Origin: Bacillota bacterium
Lineage (GTDB): Bacteria > Bacillota > Sulfobacillia > JAJYWN01
Reading direction: 5' to 3'
Assembly (NCBI GenBank): GCA_021791495.1
Contig: JAJYWN010000068.1
Location: forward strand, 1 to 64,000
Length of the DNA: 64,000 nucleotides
Position 1 is the first letter of the stretch; every line of letters starts with the position of its first letter. The notes beneath the pieces were generated by a model. The model had not been told where the DNA came from, ran no database searches, and was given only the letters and a program-made list of their open reading frames with translations. Positions 28,141 to 36,471 of this stretch are shown here, in pieces. A program made the position numbers and the translations under genes.

Positions 28141-29526
28141 GTGACGCCGGAAGAAAGACACCAGGAAGACGAACGTTTGCTTGTCCTGAACATGTTGAAG
28201 GAAGGCAAGCTTACGCCCGATGAGGCGGATGAGCTTTTGGTCGCCATCGATGCGGCCGAGGTGGCGGAGTCCGGGACTGCCCCAACGGGGCCGGACTCCG
28301 GCTCCGCCGCCACCGCCCCTTCCGCCCCCTTCACCCCGCCTACGGTGCCCGTCCCGCCCAGCGCGCCCAGTTCGCCCAGTCCGTCCAGTCCACCCACGCC
28401 ACCCATTCCACCCGTCTCTCCCGACCAAACCGCGGACCCCACTGGCAGCGGCAGGCGGTTCGGGTTCTCCTTTGGAGATCTCGATGGAGTTCAGGACGAC
28501 GTCGGCGGCGCTATACGCGATGCCTTGGCCGAAGCGCGCGATGCCATTAACGAAGGGCTGACCGCCGCAGGCGACCTGGCTAGGAGTACGGTCCGCGAGA
28601 ACCGGGCCGCCGTCCGGGACGCCATCCGGCAATCGGTCCGCCAAGCCGCTTTCGAAGCCAGGAACGCGGCCCGCGCGGCGCGGATCGAAGCCAGACGGGC
28701 CATGCAGCAAGCCCGGGTCGAAGCCCGCCGGGCCGCCGGGAGCATCCGCATGCACGGAGGGTTCTTCGGAAGCGATATTTCGTCGCAGATGGTCTTGAGC
28801 GGTGACCTCAAACCCGGCGGAAACCTGGTCGTTCAGGTACCGCAAGGCGACATCCAGGTGACGGGCACCAGCGGGAACAAGGTTGAGGTCGAGGCCCAGA
28901 TCAAGGTCAGGGCCCGTGACGGAGCCGAAGCCCACCGCCTTCTAAGTGGTACCCACGTCGCCCTTAGCGACTCGGGCAAGGACCTTCTTCTCACCGCCGC
29001 CGCTCCCGCCGCCCTGGGAGCCCTGGGATCGAAGCTCTGGGTTGATTTGGAGATCCAGTTGCCGCGCGGGGCGGGCTTGGTCATCTCCACCTCCCACGGT
29101 GACATTGGAGTGGACGGTACCGAGGGGACCCATCGGATCCAGGTGGTCCGCGGAGACATAGAAGTCTCCGGCGCCTCCGGCCACTTTGACATCAGTGCGA
29201 AAGAGGGCGACATTGAGTTGGACCGCTGCACGGCCCAGACTCTCAAGCTGGAAGGGGATCACGGAGATATCGAGTCCCGGTTCACCCCGGCGGGGGATGG
29301 CCCCTTCACCATTCAAACGGTTTATGGAGATTGCGAAGTCACCCTCCCCCCCGGCTCGGCCTATGATCTGGAGGTCTCCGCCGTGGGAGGCGACGTGGAA
29401 GTGAAACTGGGGGGCCAGTGCCGACCGTCCTCGGTCACCTCCCACAGCTGGCAAGGCAAGGTCAACGGAGGGGGTCCGGCCATTAAAGTGTCCTCCATCC
29501 GCGGAGATATCGAGGTCCGATCCTAG
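28141..29526 (+). CDS. DUF4097 beta-repeat protein with SHOCT-like N-terminal module (YvlB-like)
   Basis: 461 residues. The N-terminal helical module (ERLLVLNMLKEGKLTPDEAD) is followed by a Pro/Ser/Thr linker (about 45-100), an Ala/Arg-rich helical segment (about 120-200) and a C-terminal DUF4097 domain (about 215-461) made of short beta-helix-like repeats such as HGDIGVDG and RGDIEVSG. No signal peptide or membrane helix is seen, so it is probably cytoplasmic or attached through partners. B. subtilis YvlB, in the yvlABCD envelope-stress operon, has the same architecture. GTG start, 13 nt after the DUF2089 gene. A paralogue follows. Confidence 0.8.
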   Translation: MTPEERHQEDERLLVLNMLKEGKLTPDEADELLVAIDAAEVAESGTAPTGPDSGSAATAPSAPFTPPTVPVPPSAPSSPSPSSPPTPPIPPVSPDQTADPTGSGRRFGFSFGDLDGVQDDVGGAIRDALAEARDAINEGLTAAGDLARSTVRENRAAVRDAIRQSVRQAAFEARNAARAARIEARRAMQQARVEARRAAGSIRMHGGFFGSDISSQMVLSGDLKPGGNLVVQVPQGDIQVTGTSGNKVEVEAQIKVRARDGAEAHRLLSGTHVALSDSGKDLLLTAAAPAALGALGSKLWVDLEIQLPRGAGLVISTSHGDIGVDGTEGTHRIQVVRGDIEVSGASGHFDISAKEGDIELDRCTAQTLKLEGDHGDIESRFTPAGDGPFTIQTVYGDCEVTLPPGSAYDLEVSAVGGDVEVKLGGQCRPSSVTSHSWQGKVNGGGPAIKVSSIRGDIEVRS

Positions 29527-29552
29527 GACAGCTCAGAAGGGAGCGGCCCGCC

Positions 29553-30734
29553 ATGACTCAAGAAGAGCGTATGCTCATCCTAAAAATGATTCAGGAAGGC
29601 AAGATCACGGCCACGGAGGGAGCGGAACTCCTACGGGCTTTGGGTTCCGACCGGCCGGCCCCGCCGCCCGTCCCGCCGACCGCGCCGCCAAACTTTATGG
29701 GCGTGGAGGCGGCCAGGCCTGTCGCTCCGGCCGCCCCGGTTACCCCCGGAGCCCCAGCTACCCCGGCAGCTCCCGCCGCGCCAGCCGCACCGGCGGCCCC
29801 CGCCGGCCCGAGCGGTCCCACCGGGCCTGGTTTCTCCTCGGCGATGTCCGGCGCCTTCGAAACCACCCGCGACACCCTGAACGACATTTTCTCGAACTTC
29901 GATTTCAGTTCCATCGGTAACATCTTCGGATGGGGCGATGTCTTCAAGTTCGAAGAGAACTATGAAGGAGAATTCGACCCCTCCGCCGCCGAAGTGGTCT
30001 TGAACCTGCGCTCCTTCAATGGGCGCATCGACCTCATCGGCTGGGACCGCCCCGGTTACCGCCTCACCGTGACTCGGAGTATTCGGGGCCGCGACGAGGA
30101 GCACGCCCGCGAACGGTCCAGGCAGATGGGCCGGCTCATCACCTCGCCCACCGGTCTGACCCTGGAAGTCCCGCGAATGAGAATGGGTGAAGGGGGCCTG
30201 TCCCTGGAAGCCTACCTTCCGAAAAGCGCCAGGTACCGTCTCCTGGCTCATACCGCCAACGGACGCGTGCAGGTCCGGGGTCTGAATTGCAGCCAGTGCG
30301 ATGTCCACACCGCCAACGGCCGGGTGGGCATCGAAGGCGTCACCGCCGAAAAGATAGACGCCCGGACGGCCAACGGTCGGGTGGAAGTAGAAGCCGTGGC
30401 TCCGGACCTCCTCTGCCGGACCGCCAACGGCAGCATCGTCCTGAACGCCAACGGCGGAATAGATAAGGAGACCTTCCACGGCCGCTACGACCTGGGAACC
30501 TCCAACGGCAGCATCCACGTGCGCCTTCCCGATCACGGTATCGGGAACGCCGTGGAAGCCCACACCACCTTCGGTAACATCCACATGGAAATCCCGGATT
30601 TCATCTGCGAAATCCGCGAGAAGGAAGTGGCCCGCAGGTACGTGAAAGGTAAGACGCCCGGCTACGACGGCGCCAAACGCGTCATTGACGTAACGGCTCA
30701 TACCACCAACGGTTCCATCACGGTCGGTCGCTAG
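29553..30734 (+). CDS. second DUF4097 protein with SHOCT-like module and TANG repeats
   Basis: 393 residues, paralogous in design to the gene before it. It starts with the helical module (ERMLILKMIQEGKITATEGA), then a Pro/Ala-rich linker (about 33-90) and a DUF4097 domain. That domain has a conspicuous repeat in which T-A-N-G recurs about every 17 residues (HTANGRVQV, HTANGRVGI, RTANGRVEV, RTANGSIVL, then TSNGSIHV and TTNGSITV), the expected rungs of a right-handed beta-helix. ATG start. It is in one operon with the neighbours; function unknown beyond the family's envelope-stress association. Confidence 0.8.
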   Translation: MTQEERMLILKMIQEGKITATEGAELLRALGSDRPAPPPVPPTAPPNFMGVEAARPVAPAAPVTPGAPATPAAPAAPAAPAAPAGPSGPTGPGFSSAMSGAFETTRDTLNDIFSNFDFSSIGNIFGWGDVFKFEENYEGEFDPSAAEVVLNLRSFNGRIDLIGWDRPGYRLTVTRSIRGRDEEHARERSRQMGRLITSPTGLTLEVPRMRMGEGGLSLEAYLPKSARYRLLAHTANGRVQVRGLNCSQCDVHTANGRVGIEGVTAEKIDARTANGRVEVEAVAPDLLCRTANGSIVLNANGGIDKETFHGRYDLGTSNGSIHVRLPDHGIGNAVEAHTTFGNIHMEIPDFICEIREKEVARRYVKGKTPGYDGAKRVIDVTAHTTNGSITVGR

Positions 30735-30752
30735 AAGGGGGAGGGGACTACC

Positions 30753-31124
30753 ATGAACGAAGAGCGCGTGCAAATCCTAAAAATGCTTGAACAGGGCAAG
30801 GTCAACGCCGCCGACGCCGCCAAGCTGCTCGAGGCGGTCGACGCCACCGAGGCGGCCAAGCCCGTCCAGGTCGCCAGATTCCTGCGGGTGCGGGTGTACG
30901 ACGAAAAGACCGGGAAGAACAAGGTCAACGTCAACCTCCCGTTCAGCCTGGTCGAAGTGGGCCTCCGAATGGGCCTGAAGTTCATCCCCAAGGATACCGG
31001 CATAGACGTGTCCGGGATCAACATGGAAGAACTGATTAAGGCGGTCAAGGAAGGTGTCACCGGAAAAATTGTCGACGTCACCGACGACGACGAGGGCGTC
31101 CACGTCGAGGTAGTGATTGAGTAG
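30753..31124 (+). CDS. short SHOCT-like module protein
   Basis: 123 residues. The N-terminal 30 residues are again the shared helical module (ERVQILKMLEQGKVNAADAA); the rest (LRVRVYDEKTGKNKVNVNLP, then KEGVTGKIVDVTDDDEG) is a small alpha/beta domain found attached to YvlB-type modules in other Bacillota. ATG start with GGGGGAGGGG upstream, 18 nt after the preceding gene. Possibly a regulator or adaptor for the DUF4097 proteins; this is inferred only from the shared module and operon position. Confidence 0.7.
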   Translation: MNEERVQILKMLEQGKVNAADAAKLLEAVDATEAAKPVQVARFLRVRVYDEKTGKNKVNVNLPFSLVEVGLRMGLKFIPKDTGIDVSGINMEELIKAVKEGVTGKIVDVTDDDEGVHVEVVIE

Positions 31125-31149
31125 GAGCGAAGCCACGCAGCAATTTTGA

Positions 31150-31179
31150 CGGCCCGGTGGTCCAACGGCTGCCGGGCCG
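31150..31179. terminator. GC hairpin after the first YvlB-like gene group
   Basis: CGGCCCGG (31150-31157) pairs with CCGGGCCG (31172-31179) around a 14-base loop. No T-tract follows on the plus strand, so termination would be weak or factor-dependent. A possible ECF-type promoter (TGAAAG at 31241-31246, 17 bases, CGTT at 31264-31267) lies between it and the pspC-like gene; that match is tentative. Confidence 0.4.
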
Positions 31180-31311
31180 CGGCGTGTCCCGCAGGATTCG
31201 GCGGCCTCGCCGGTTAATCCCCATCCCAAGTGCCCGTTCGTGAAAGTACATTGAAGCAAATATCGTTGTTACATATGGGAATCACTTTTCACGAAAGGCA
31301 GGACTGAAGAG

Positions 31312-31491
31312 ATGAAGCGTCTATACCGTTCCAAGACCAGCCGTATGCTGGGAGGAGTTTGTGGCGGACTGGGTGAGTATCTCTCGGTCGACCCGACGGT
31401 GATCCGCTTGGCCTGGGTCGTCTTCGGTCTGACGGGTGCGGGACTAGTGGCCTATATCTTGGCCTGGATCATCATCCCGGAAGGGGCATGA
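31312..31491 (+). CDS. pspC: small PspC-domain protein (YvlC-like)
   Basis: A 59-residue membrane protein that is essentially only the PspC domain: MKRLYRSKTSRMLGGVCGGL with the conserved G-G-V-C-G-G-L-G-E-Y, then one membrane helix (LAWVVFGLTGAGLVAYILAW) ending IIIPEG. It is the size of B. subtilis YvlC. PspC-type proteins respond to envelope stress. ATG start; its stop is 8 nt before the yvlD-like start, so the two are coupled. A second, larger PspC protein lies at 34994. Confidence 0.93.
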   Translation: MKRLYRSKTSRMLGGVCGGLGEYLSVDPTVIRLAWVVFGLTGAGLVAYILAWIIIPEGA

Positions 31492-31498
31492 GGAGAGA

Positions 31499-31843
31499 AT
31501 GAACGGCTTGCTCGTGCGCTGGTTGGTCAACGCGCTGGCCCTTTTCCTGACGGCCCAGCTGCTGGGACCGGCCTTCCGTGTGACCGGCTTCGGCGCCGCG
31601 CTGGTAGCGGCCGCGGTCTTGGGCATCGTCAACGCGGTGATCCGCCCGGTACTGCTCATCTTGACGTTGCCCTTGAACATCGTGACTCTCGGGCTTTTCA
31701 CCTTTGTCATCAACGCCGTCATGCTCCTGCTGGTCTCCCACGTGATTGTCGGGTTCCAGGTCCAGGGCTTTGGGACGGCACTGCTCGGTTCGGTCATACT
31801 GAGTTTCATCAGCATGATCCTGAGTGCCCTGGTCCGGCGGTAG
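31499..31843 (+). CDS. yvlD: phage-holin-family-4 membrane protein (YvlD-like)
   Basis: A 114-residue protein with four hydrophobic helices and the family pattern ALVAAAVLGIVNAVIRPVLL, then LPLNIVTLGLFTFVINAVML. Despite the name it is a standard chromosomal gene paired with PspC and DUF4097 proteins in Bacillota; it is not evidence of a prophage. ATG start with AGGAGAG immediately upstream. Confidence 0.92.
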   Translation: MNGLLVRWLVNALALFLTAQLLGPAFRVTGFGAALVAAAVLGIVNAVIRPVLLILTLPLNIVTLGLFTFVINAVMLLLVSHVIVGFQVQGFGTALLGSVILSFISMILSALVRR

Positions 31844-31885
31844 AGCTACGCGCCGGTCGCGCGGGACCGGGAAGGGGGGACGTAG

Positions 31886-32482
31886 GTGGACGAAACATAC
31901 GTGGAACGGGCTCCTCAGAGCAAATGGACCCCGCTCATCCTGGGCTTTTGGGGTGTCCTGGCGGTCTACTTCTTGTTCACCGAAATGTGGGTCTGGCTTC
32001 TCATCGTGGCCGTGAACCTCGGTACCGAGATCTACAACACGCGGGCCAGGTCGCGGGTGTCCTATGCCGCGACCGAAGACGCCCTGGAGATCCGGACACG
32101 CGGGAAAACCGAAGTGGAAATCCCCTATGGGGACATCCTGGCACTCCGCAAGTACGTCAGTGGCAAGAAGACCCGCGCCATCCTTTCGCATTTCGACGTC
32201 TACCGCCAGCCGAAGACCTATCCGGCAGCCGGGTTCGGAACCGTGCGGTGGCTCGTGCTCTACCGGGACCAGACGGACGGACGCGATCTGCCCATCTTCT
32301 TCGAACCCTCGCGAAAACTGCGGGACCTCCTGCGCCAGCGGATCTATGAGGCCATTGAGGAAAGCCCTGAGCCGGAGGAGGAACTGGAGGAGGAACTGGA
32401 GGAGAAGGGGCCGGACGGAGCCGCGCCCGCGAGCCCGGACGAGCCAGGGACGATCGTCCCGGACGGAGGAGGCCGGCGCTAA
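31886..32482 (+). CDS. membrane protein with PH-like domain, unknown function
   Basis: 198 residues. Two closely spaced hydrophobic helices (about 17-50) are followed by a beta-rich segment (YAATEDALEIRTRGKTEVEI, then YGDILALRKY) resembling bacterial PH-like domains, and an acidic Glu/Pro-rich tail. GTG start with GGGGGG upstream. It probably sits in the membrane with its beta domain in the cytoplasm. No specific role can be given. It follows yvlD by 42 nt and runs up to the glycerate kinase gene. Confidence 0.6.
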   Translation: MDETYVERAPQSKWTPLILGFWGVLAVYFLFTEMWVWLLIVAVNLGTEIYNTRARSRVSYAATEDALEIRTRGKTEVEIPYGDILALRKYVSGKKTRAILSHFDVYRQPKTYPAAGFGTVRWLVLYRDQTDGRDLPIFFEPSRKLRDLLRQRIYEAIEESPEPEEELEEELEEKGPDGAAPASPDEPGTIVPDGGGRR

Positions 32483-32484
32483 CG

Positions 32485-33663
32485 GTGCCGCCGGCCGAGC
32501 CTTTGGTCGTTCTGGTCGCTCCGAACCCCTTCAAGGGTAGCCTGTCCGCCCCTGAAGCCGCACGCCAGATGGCGGACGGAATGGCGGAAGCTCTCCCCGG
32601 GGCCCAGTTTCGCCTGGTGCCGCTGGCGGACGGGGGCGAAGGGACCGTGGACTGCTTTCTGGCCTCTTTGGGCGGGGAAAGAGTCACCCGGCGTGTGCGG
32701 GGCCCCCTGGGCGAGGATGTCGACGCCGCCTATGCCATTCTGCCGGATGGGTCGGCGGTGGTGGAGATCGCCGCCGCCTCGGGTCTTCCCTTGGTCCCTC
32801 CCGGCCGGCGTGACCCCATGCGGACTACATCCTTCGGCACCGGCCAGCTGATCCGCGACGCTTTGGACCGGGGCGCCCGGCGGTTCATCCTAGGCCTGGG
32901 AGGGAGCGCCACCGTGGATGGGGGCATCGGCCTGGCCATGGCCCTGGGAGCAAGATTCCTGGACCTGGGCGGCTGGGAAGTGCCACCAAACGGCCACGGC
33001 CTCTTGCAGGTAGACAGGCTGGACCTGAGCGGTTGGGATGCGCGGCTGCGCGAAGCGACGTTTACCGTCGCCAGTGACGTGGATAACCCACTCCTGGGAC
33101 CGCAGGGCGCGGCCGCCGTCTTCGGGCCTCAGAAGGGAGCCGGGCCAGAGCAGGTGACCCTGCTGGACGAAGGGCTGGCGCGTTGGGCCGGCGCCGTGCG
33201 GGCGGCCATAGGGGTGGACGTTTCGGGGAAGCCCGGCGCGGGTGCGGCCGGCGGTGTGGGAGCGGCCGCCATGGCCCTCTTTCAGGCCACCATGCGCCCC
33301 GGCGTGGAACTGGTGATGGAAGCGGCCCGGTTCGAGGAGCACCTGCAACAGGCGGGCTTGGTCCTCACCGGTGAGGGTCGGATGGACTCCCAGACCGCGC
33401 ATGGCAAGGGACCCGTGGGCGTTGCCCGGCGGTGCCGGGCCGCCAAGGTGCCCGTGGTAGCTTTCGCCGGATCCGTGGCGGGGAAAGACGAAGACTTCCG
33501 CGAGATGGGGTTTGACCTGGTGGTGCCGGTGGTATCCGGCCCGCAGACGGTGGAGGAAGCGATGGCCGGGGCGGCGGCAAACGTACGGGATGCGGCACGC
33601 CGGATGGGACGGGCCTTGGCCCTCGGAAAGCTCGTCCTGGCGGAGTCAGGGGAGGGGAAATGA
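32485..33663 (+). CDS. glxK: glycerate kinase (GlxK/GarK family)
   Basis: A 392-residue kinase, normal for glycerate kinase type 1, that phosphorylates D-glycerate. Family hallmarks are the N-terminal VLVAPNPFKGSLSAPEAA, PLADGGEGTVD, GLGGSATVDGGIG and the late TGEGRMDSQTAHGKGP. GTG start two nt after the previous stop, within GGAGGAGG-rich sequence. Its presence between envelope genes is probably chance clustering; no other glyoxylate or serine-cycle gene is nearby. The product feeds glycolysis. Confidence 0.94.
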   Translation: MPPAEPLVVLVAPNPFKGSLSAPEAARQMADGMAEALPGAQFRLVPLADGGEGTVDCFLASLGGERVTRRVRGPLGEDVDAAYAILPDGSAVVEIAAASGLPLVPPGRRDPMRTTSFGTGQLIRDALDRGARRFILGLGGSATVDGGIGLAMALGARFLDLGGWEVPPNGHGLLQVDRLDLSGWDARLREATFTVASDVDNPLLGPQGAAAVFGPQKGAGPEQVTLLDEGLARWAGAVRAAIGVDVSGKPGAGAAGGVGAAAMALFQATMRPGVELVMEAARFEEHLQQAGLVLTGEGRMDSQTAHGKGPVGVARRCRAAKVPVVAFAGSVAGKDEDFREMGFDLVVPVVSGPQTVEEAMAGAAANVRDAARRMGRALALGKLVLAESGEGK

Positions 33664-33710
33664 GCCGCACCGAGATGGGCGCCGGCGAGGCGGTCGCGGT
33701 CGTTGCGCCG

Positions 33711-34631
33711 CTACCCGGTCACCTTGAAGAATCCCACTACGTACAGGATCTCGAGAGTGGCGTTCAGCAAGAATAGGAACAGGACTACCCTGGCCGGCCA
33801 ACGGCTGAAAGTAAGCCGGAGTTGCTCCTTCACCGCGGCGCCCGTGCCCGCGCCAGCTCCCGCGGGCCGTCCCGCGGACCCGGACCGTCCGGCCAGCCAA
33901 AGGCAGGCGGCCAAGAGCGCCAGCGCGCCCACACTGGTCAGAAACAGCGAACCCAGTTCCTTCAGAGTGACGACCGCTTCGGCACTTTCGCCCAAAACAT
34001 AGCCGGTGACCAGCGCGGTGGTGTTGTTGGCGAAATGGGCGGCTACAGCGGCCCAGAGCGAGTTGAAGCGGAAAGACAGCCACCCGGCGATCAGCCCCGA
34101 GAACAAGGCCGGGATGAAGCTCAAGGCCGACGGGTGGAAGAAGGCAAAGAACAGGGCCGTCAGGACTACGGCGGCAGGACCGCCGGCCGGCTCGTAGGCA
34201 CGATAGAGGAAACCGCGGAAGAGAGACTCCTCCGCGAAAGCCACCAGGGCGCCGACTACCAGCAGGGATTTTACTAGGTCCACCGGGGTGGCCAGAGGCG
34301 GAAGCTGAGTGGGAGGCATCCGTCCGCCCAGGGAATAGAGGTAGGCCACGGCGCTGGCCATGGTCGTGGCGGGTACCCACATGGCCGCTCCCGCCACGGC
34401 GGAGACGGCCAACCCCCAAACGGGGACCGGGTGCAGGCGCAGTGCGATCCGCAGGTCGGCCCGCTCGGCACGGAGGAAGATGAGCACCGGCAAGAGGACC
34501 GCCAAGGTCTCGCCTACCAGAGCCGCCCAAATGGTGGATTCGGCCACTCCCGGCAGCACGGTTAGCAGCAACATGCAGAGCATGAGCAGCATGGTACCTT
34601 CAAAAACGCTGGGCCTGCGGTCCGTCGGCAA
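33711..34631 (-). CDS. CPBP family intramembrane metalloprotease
   Basis: A 306-residue polytopic protein. The CPBP/Rce1 active-site motifs are intact: EESLFRGFLYRAYE (EExxxR), FFAFFHP and AAHFANNTTA. The family includes prenyl-protein endopeptidases and bacteriocin self-immunity proteins; no substrate is indicated here. TTG start with GGAGGA 6 nt upstream. It is convergent with glycerate kinase and divergent from the pspC/liaF-like pair. Confidence 0.88.
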   Translation of the reverse strand: MPTDRRPSVFEGTMLLMLCMLLLTVLPGVAESTIWAALVGETLAVLLPVLIFLRAERADLRIALRLHPVPVWGLAVSAVAGAAMWVPATTMASAVAYLYSLGGRMPPTQLPPLATPVDLVKSLLVVGALVAFAEESLFRGFLYRAYEPAGGPAAVVLTALFFAFFHPSALSFIPALFSGLIAGWLSFRFNSLWAAVAAHFANNTTALVTGYVLGESAEAVVTLKELGSLFLTSVGALALLAACLWLAGRSGSAGRPAGAGAGTGAAVKEQLRLTFSRWPARVVLFLFLLNATLEILYVVGFFKVTG

Positions 34632-34993
34632 TCCGGTTCCTCCTTGACGCGCGAGATTGATCCTGGCGCCGTCCCCCAGCGGTGGCGCGCGCCTCGAAAC
34701 GGACTTCTCTTCGGCGGAACCGCCGGGGCTTCCTTTTCGTATTAAGGTCTTAAGGTGCGCGGGTGAGGCCGGCGGCGATGGCGACGACCACCGGTCCGAG
34801 TAGGCTGAAAAAGCTTTCGATCTGGAGAGTATGGTGAAAGAAGAGGACTTCCGCCTACGTTAATCATATGGTGTCCAGATAGCGGAGCCCTTCCCGGCGA
34901 GGCCGTCCGACCGCGGCACCTTATAGGCGCAAGTGTACAAGACGCGGAGGGCGGAGAACCGGCAGGGCGGGGCGACCAGAGGGGGAGAGGGAT
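34632..34993. other. gap upstream of the second PspC gene
   Basis: This 362-nt stretch holds no gene I can support. A minus-strand frame ending near 34755 encodes a hydrophobic tail (SFFSLLGPVVVAIAAGLTRA) but has no start codon, so it may be a decayed gene end. No convincing promoter was found for the 34994 gene. Confidence 0.4.
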
Positions 34994-35473
34994 TTGAAGA
35001 AACTGTACCGTTCGCGCGACCACCGGGTTATCGCCGGTGTGGCCGGAGGGCTGGCCGAATACTTCGCCATCGACGTAGCCCTGGTCCGCTTGGTCTGGCT
35101 CTTGCTGCTGTTCGCCGGTGGAGCCGGCTTCTTCGCCTACATCGTGGGGGCCATCATCATCCCGGAGGAGCCCGTGGGCGGTGCCCGCTATTCCGATGGA
35201 ACGGTCATTGACGCTACGGCAACGCCTTCGTCATCGGAGACGCCGTCGCCGTCGGCGGCGGGCGGGCCGGACACCGGTGAGGCCACTCCCAACGACGTCA
35301 AGGTCCGACGTCTGCACGGCGACGGGCCATCGGTGGGCGGGTGGATTCTGGTGGGTCTGGGCCTGTACTTCCTGGCACGTGAGTTCGTACCGTGGTTCGC
35401 CCTGGGCAAGTTTTGGCCACTGATCCTGATCGTCGCCGGCGCGGCCGTGCTGGCGGGCGCATTTCGGAGGTAG
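34994..35473 (+). CDS. PspC-domain envelope stress protein
   Basis: A 159-residue membrane protein. The N-terminal PspC domain (KKLYRSRDHRVIAGVAGGLA, then one membrane helix to AIIIPEEP) is joined by a Ser/Pro/Thr linker to two further helices (GGWILVGLGLYFLAREFVP; LGKFWPLILIVAGAAVLAG) of the LiaI/LiaF type. TTG start with GGGGGAGAGGGA upstream. It is 7 nt before a LiaF-like gene; the two probably form one envelope-stress module. Confidence 0.88.
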   Translation: MKKLYRSRDHRVIAGVAGGLAEYFAIDVALVRLVWLLLLFAGGAGFFAYIVGAIIIPEEPVGGARYSDGTVIDATATPSSSETPSPSAAGGPDTGEATPNDVKVRRLHGDGPSVGGWILVGLGLYFLAREFVPWFALGKFWPLILIVAGAAVLAGAFRR

Positions 35474-35480
35474 CAGGAAC

Positions 35481-36380
35481 ATGGACGGAGGACGTTTTTT
35501 CAACGGGCTGCTCTTGATAGCCATCGGCCTGGTCTTCCTGGGTGTGAACCTGGGCTACTTCGACTGGGGAATTCTCGGAAACCTGTGGCGGTATTGGCCG
35601 GTGCTCCTCATCCTCTTGGGCGCCAGCGTTATCTTCCGCCGAAGTTTCTCCTGGCTGGTGATGGTTATCGTCATCGCCGCCCTGGTCATGGCCTTTTGGG
35701 GCGGAACCACTGGCAACAAGGAGATCACCGAGACCTTCGTGCGCGACCTGCCCGCGGGCGCGACTTCCGGCCAGGTTGACCTGAAATTCGGGGCGGGCCG
35801 GCTGACTGTGGGCGGAACCACCATGGCTTTGGCGGAGGGGACTTTCGTTTCGGGCGCCTTCTCCAAGCCCTCGGTGGACTTCTCTGGGTCGTCCGGCAAG
35901 GTCGCCCTGACCGTCAGCCAGAAGACCGGTTCTTTCGGCAATTGGAACTTGGGCGGTCGCCTCACCAACCAGTGGAACCTGAAATTCACGCCGCAGATCC
36001 CGCTGGACTTCGACATCGACGCGGGTGCCTGCGAGGCGGATCTCGACTTCTCCGCCTACAAGGTGGGTCGGGTCAAGGCGGATTTGGGAGCGTCATCGCT
36101 GGCCATGACCTTCGGGACCTTGTCACCTTCGACCACCGCCGAGATCAGTGCCGGCGCCTCGGACATTACGGTCCGGGTACCGTCGGCGGCGGGGGTGCGC
36201 GTCACCCTTGACGGCGGTCTTTCCAGTAATAACCTGGACAGTCTGGGCTGGGTGAAGCAGGGAAAGACGTGGACATCGCTCGACTACGAGACGGCTGCGA
36301 CGAAGATCACTATCGAGGTCAAGGCCGGCGCCTCGAACCTACGGGTCATCAAGGTGGGGACGGCCGGCACCACGTTCTAG
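35481..36380 (+). CDS. LiaF-like protein (toastrack domain)
   Basis: 299 residues. Three or four membrane helices (FNGLLLIAIGLVFLGVNLGY; YWPVLLILLGASVIF; WLVMVIVIAALVMAF) precede a beta-helical C-terminal domain of the DUF2154/LiaF 'toastrack' type (VDLKFGAGRLTVGG; ADLGASSLAMTFG; GASNLRVIKVG). LiaF proteins inhibit the LiaRS antibiotic-stress system, but no two-component system is adjacent here. ATG start with GGAGG nearby. The last codons lie in a 20-bp tandem repeat that continues to the NatA-like ribosome site. Confidence 0.85.
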   Translation: MDGGRFFNGLLLIAIGLVFLGVNLGYFDWGILGNLWRYWPVLLILLGASVIFRRSFSWLVMVIVIAALVMAFWGGTTGNKEITETFVRDLPAGATSGQVDLKFGAGRLTVGGTTMALAEGTFVSGAFSKPSVDFSGSSGKVALTVSQKTGSFGNWNLGGRLTNQWNLKFTPQIPLDFDIDAGACEADLDFSAYKVGRVKADLGASSLAMTFGTLSPSTTAEISAGASDITVRVPSAAGVRVTLDGGLSSNNLDSLGWVKQGKTWTSLDYETAATKITIEVKAGASNLRVIKVGTAGTTF

Positions 36381-36461
36381 TGCGCGGCACTACGTTCTAA
36401 CGCGCGACACCACGGCCCGGCGGGCGGACCACGCTACAGTGGGCGGACCACATTCTACCGG
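36365..36461. repeat. ~20-bp degenerate tandem repeat between the LiaF- and NatA-like genes
   Basis: Five head-to-tail units: 36365-36384, 36385-36404, 36405-36424, 36425-36443 and 36444-36461. Each has CGGCACCACG or a variant (CGGCACTACG, CGACACCACG, CGGACCACGC, CGGACCACAT). The array starts inside the last codons of the LiaF-like gene and stops at the GGAAGG ribosome site of the next gene. Confidence 0.85.
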
Positions 36462-36471
36462 AAGGTGCGAG

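Noticed and set aside
31499-31843. Phage holin as evidence of a prophage
   Set aside because: This holin-family-4 protein is the chromosomal YvlD type, encoded beside pspC and DUF4097 genes; no other phage gene is present.
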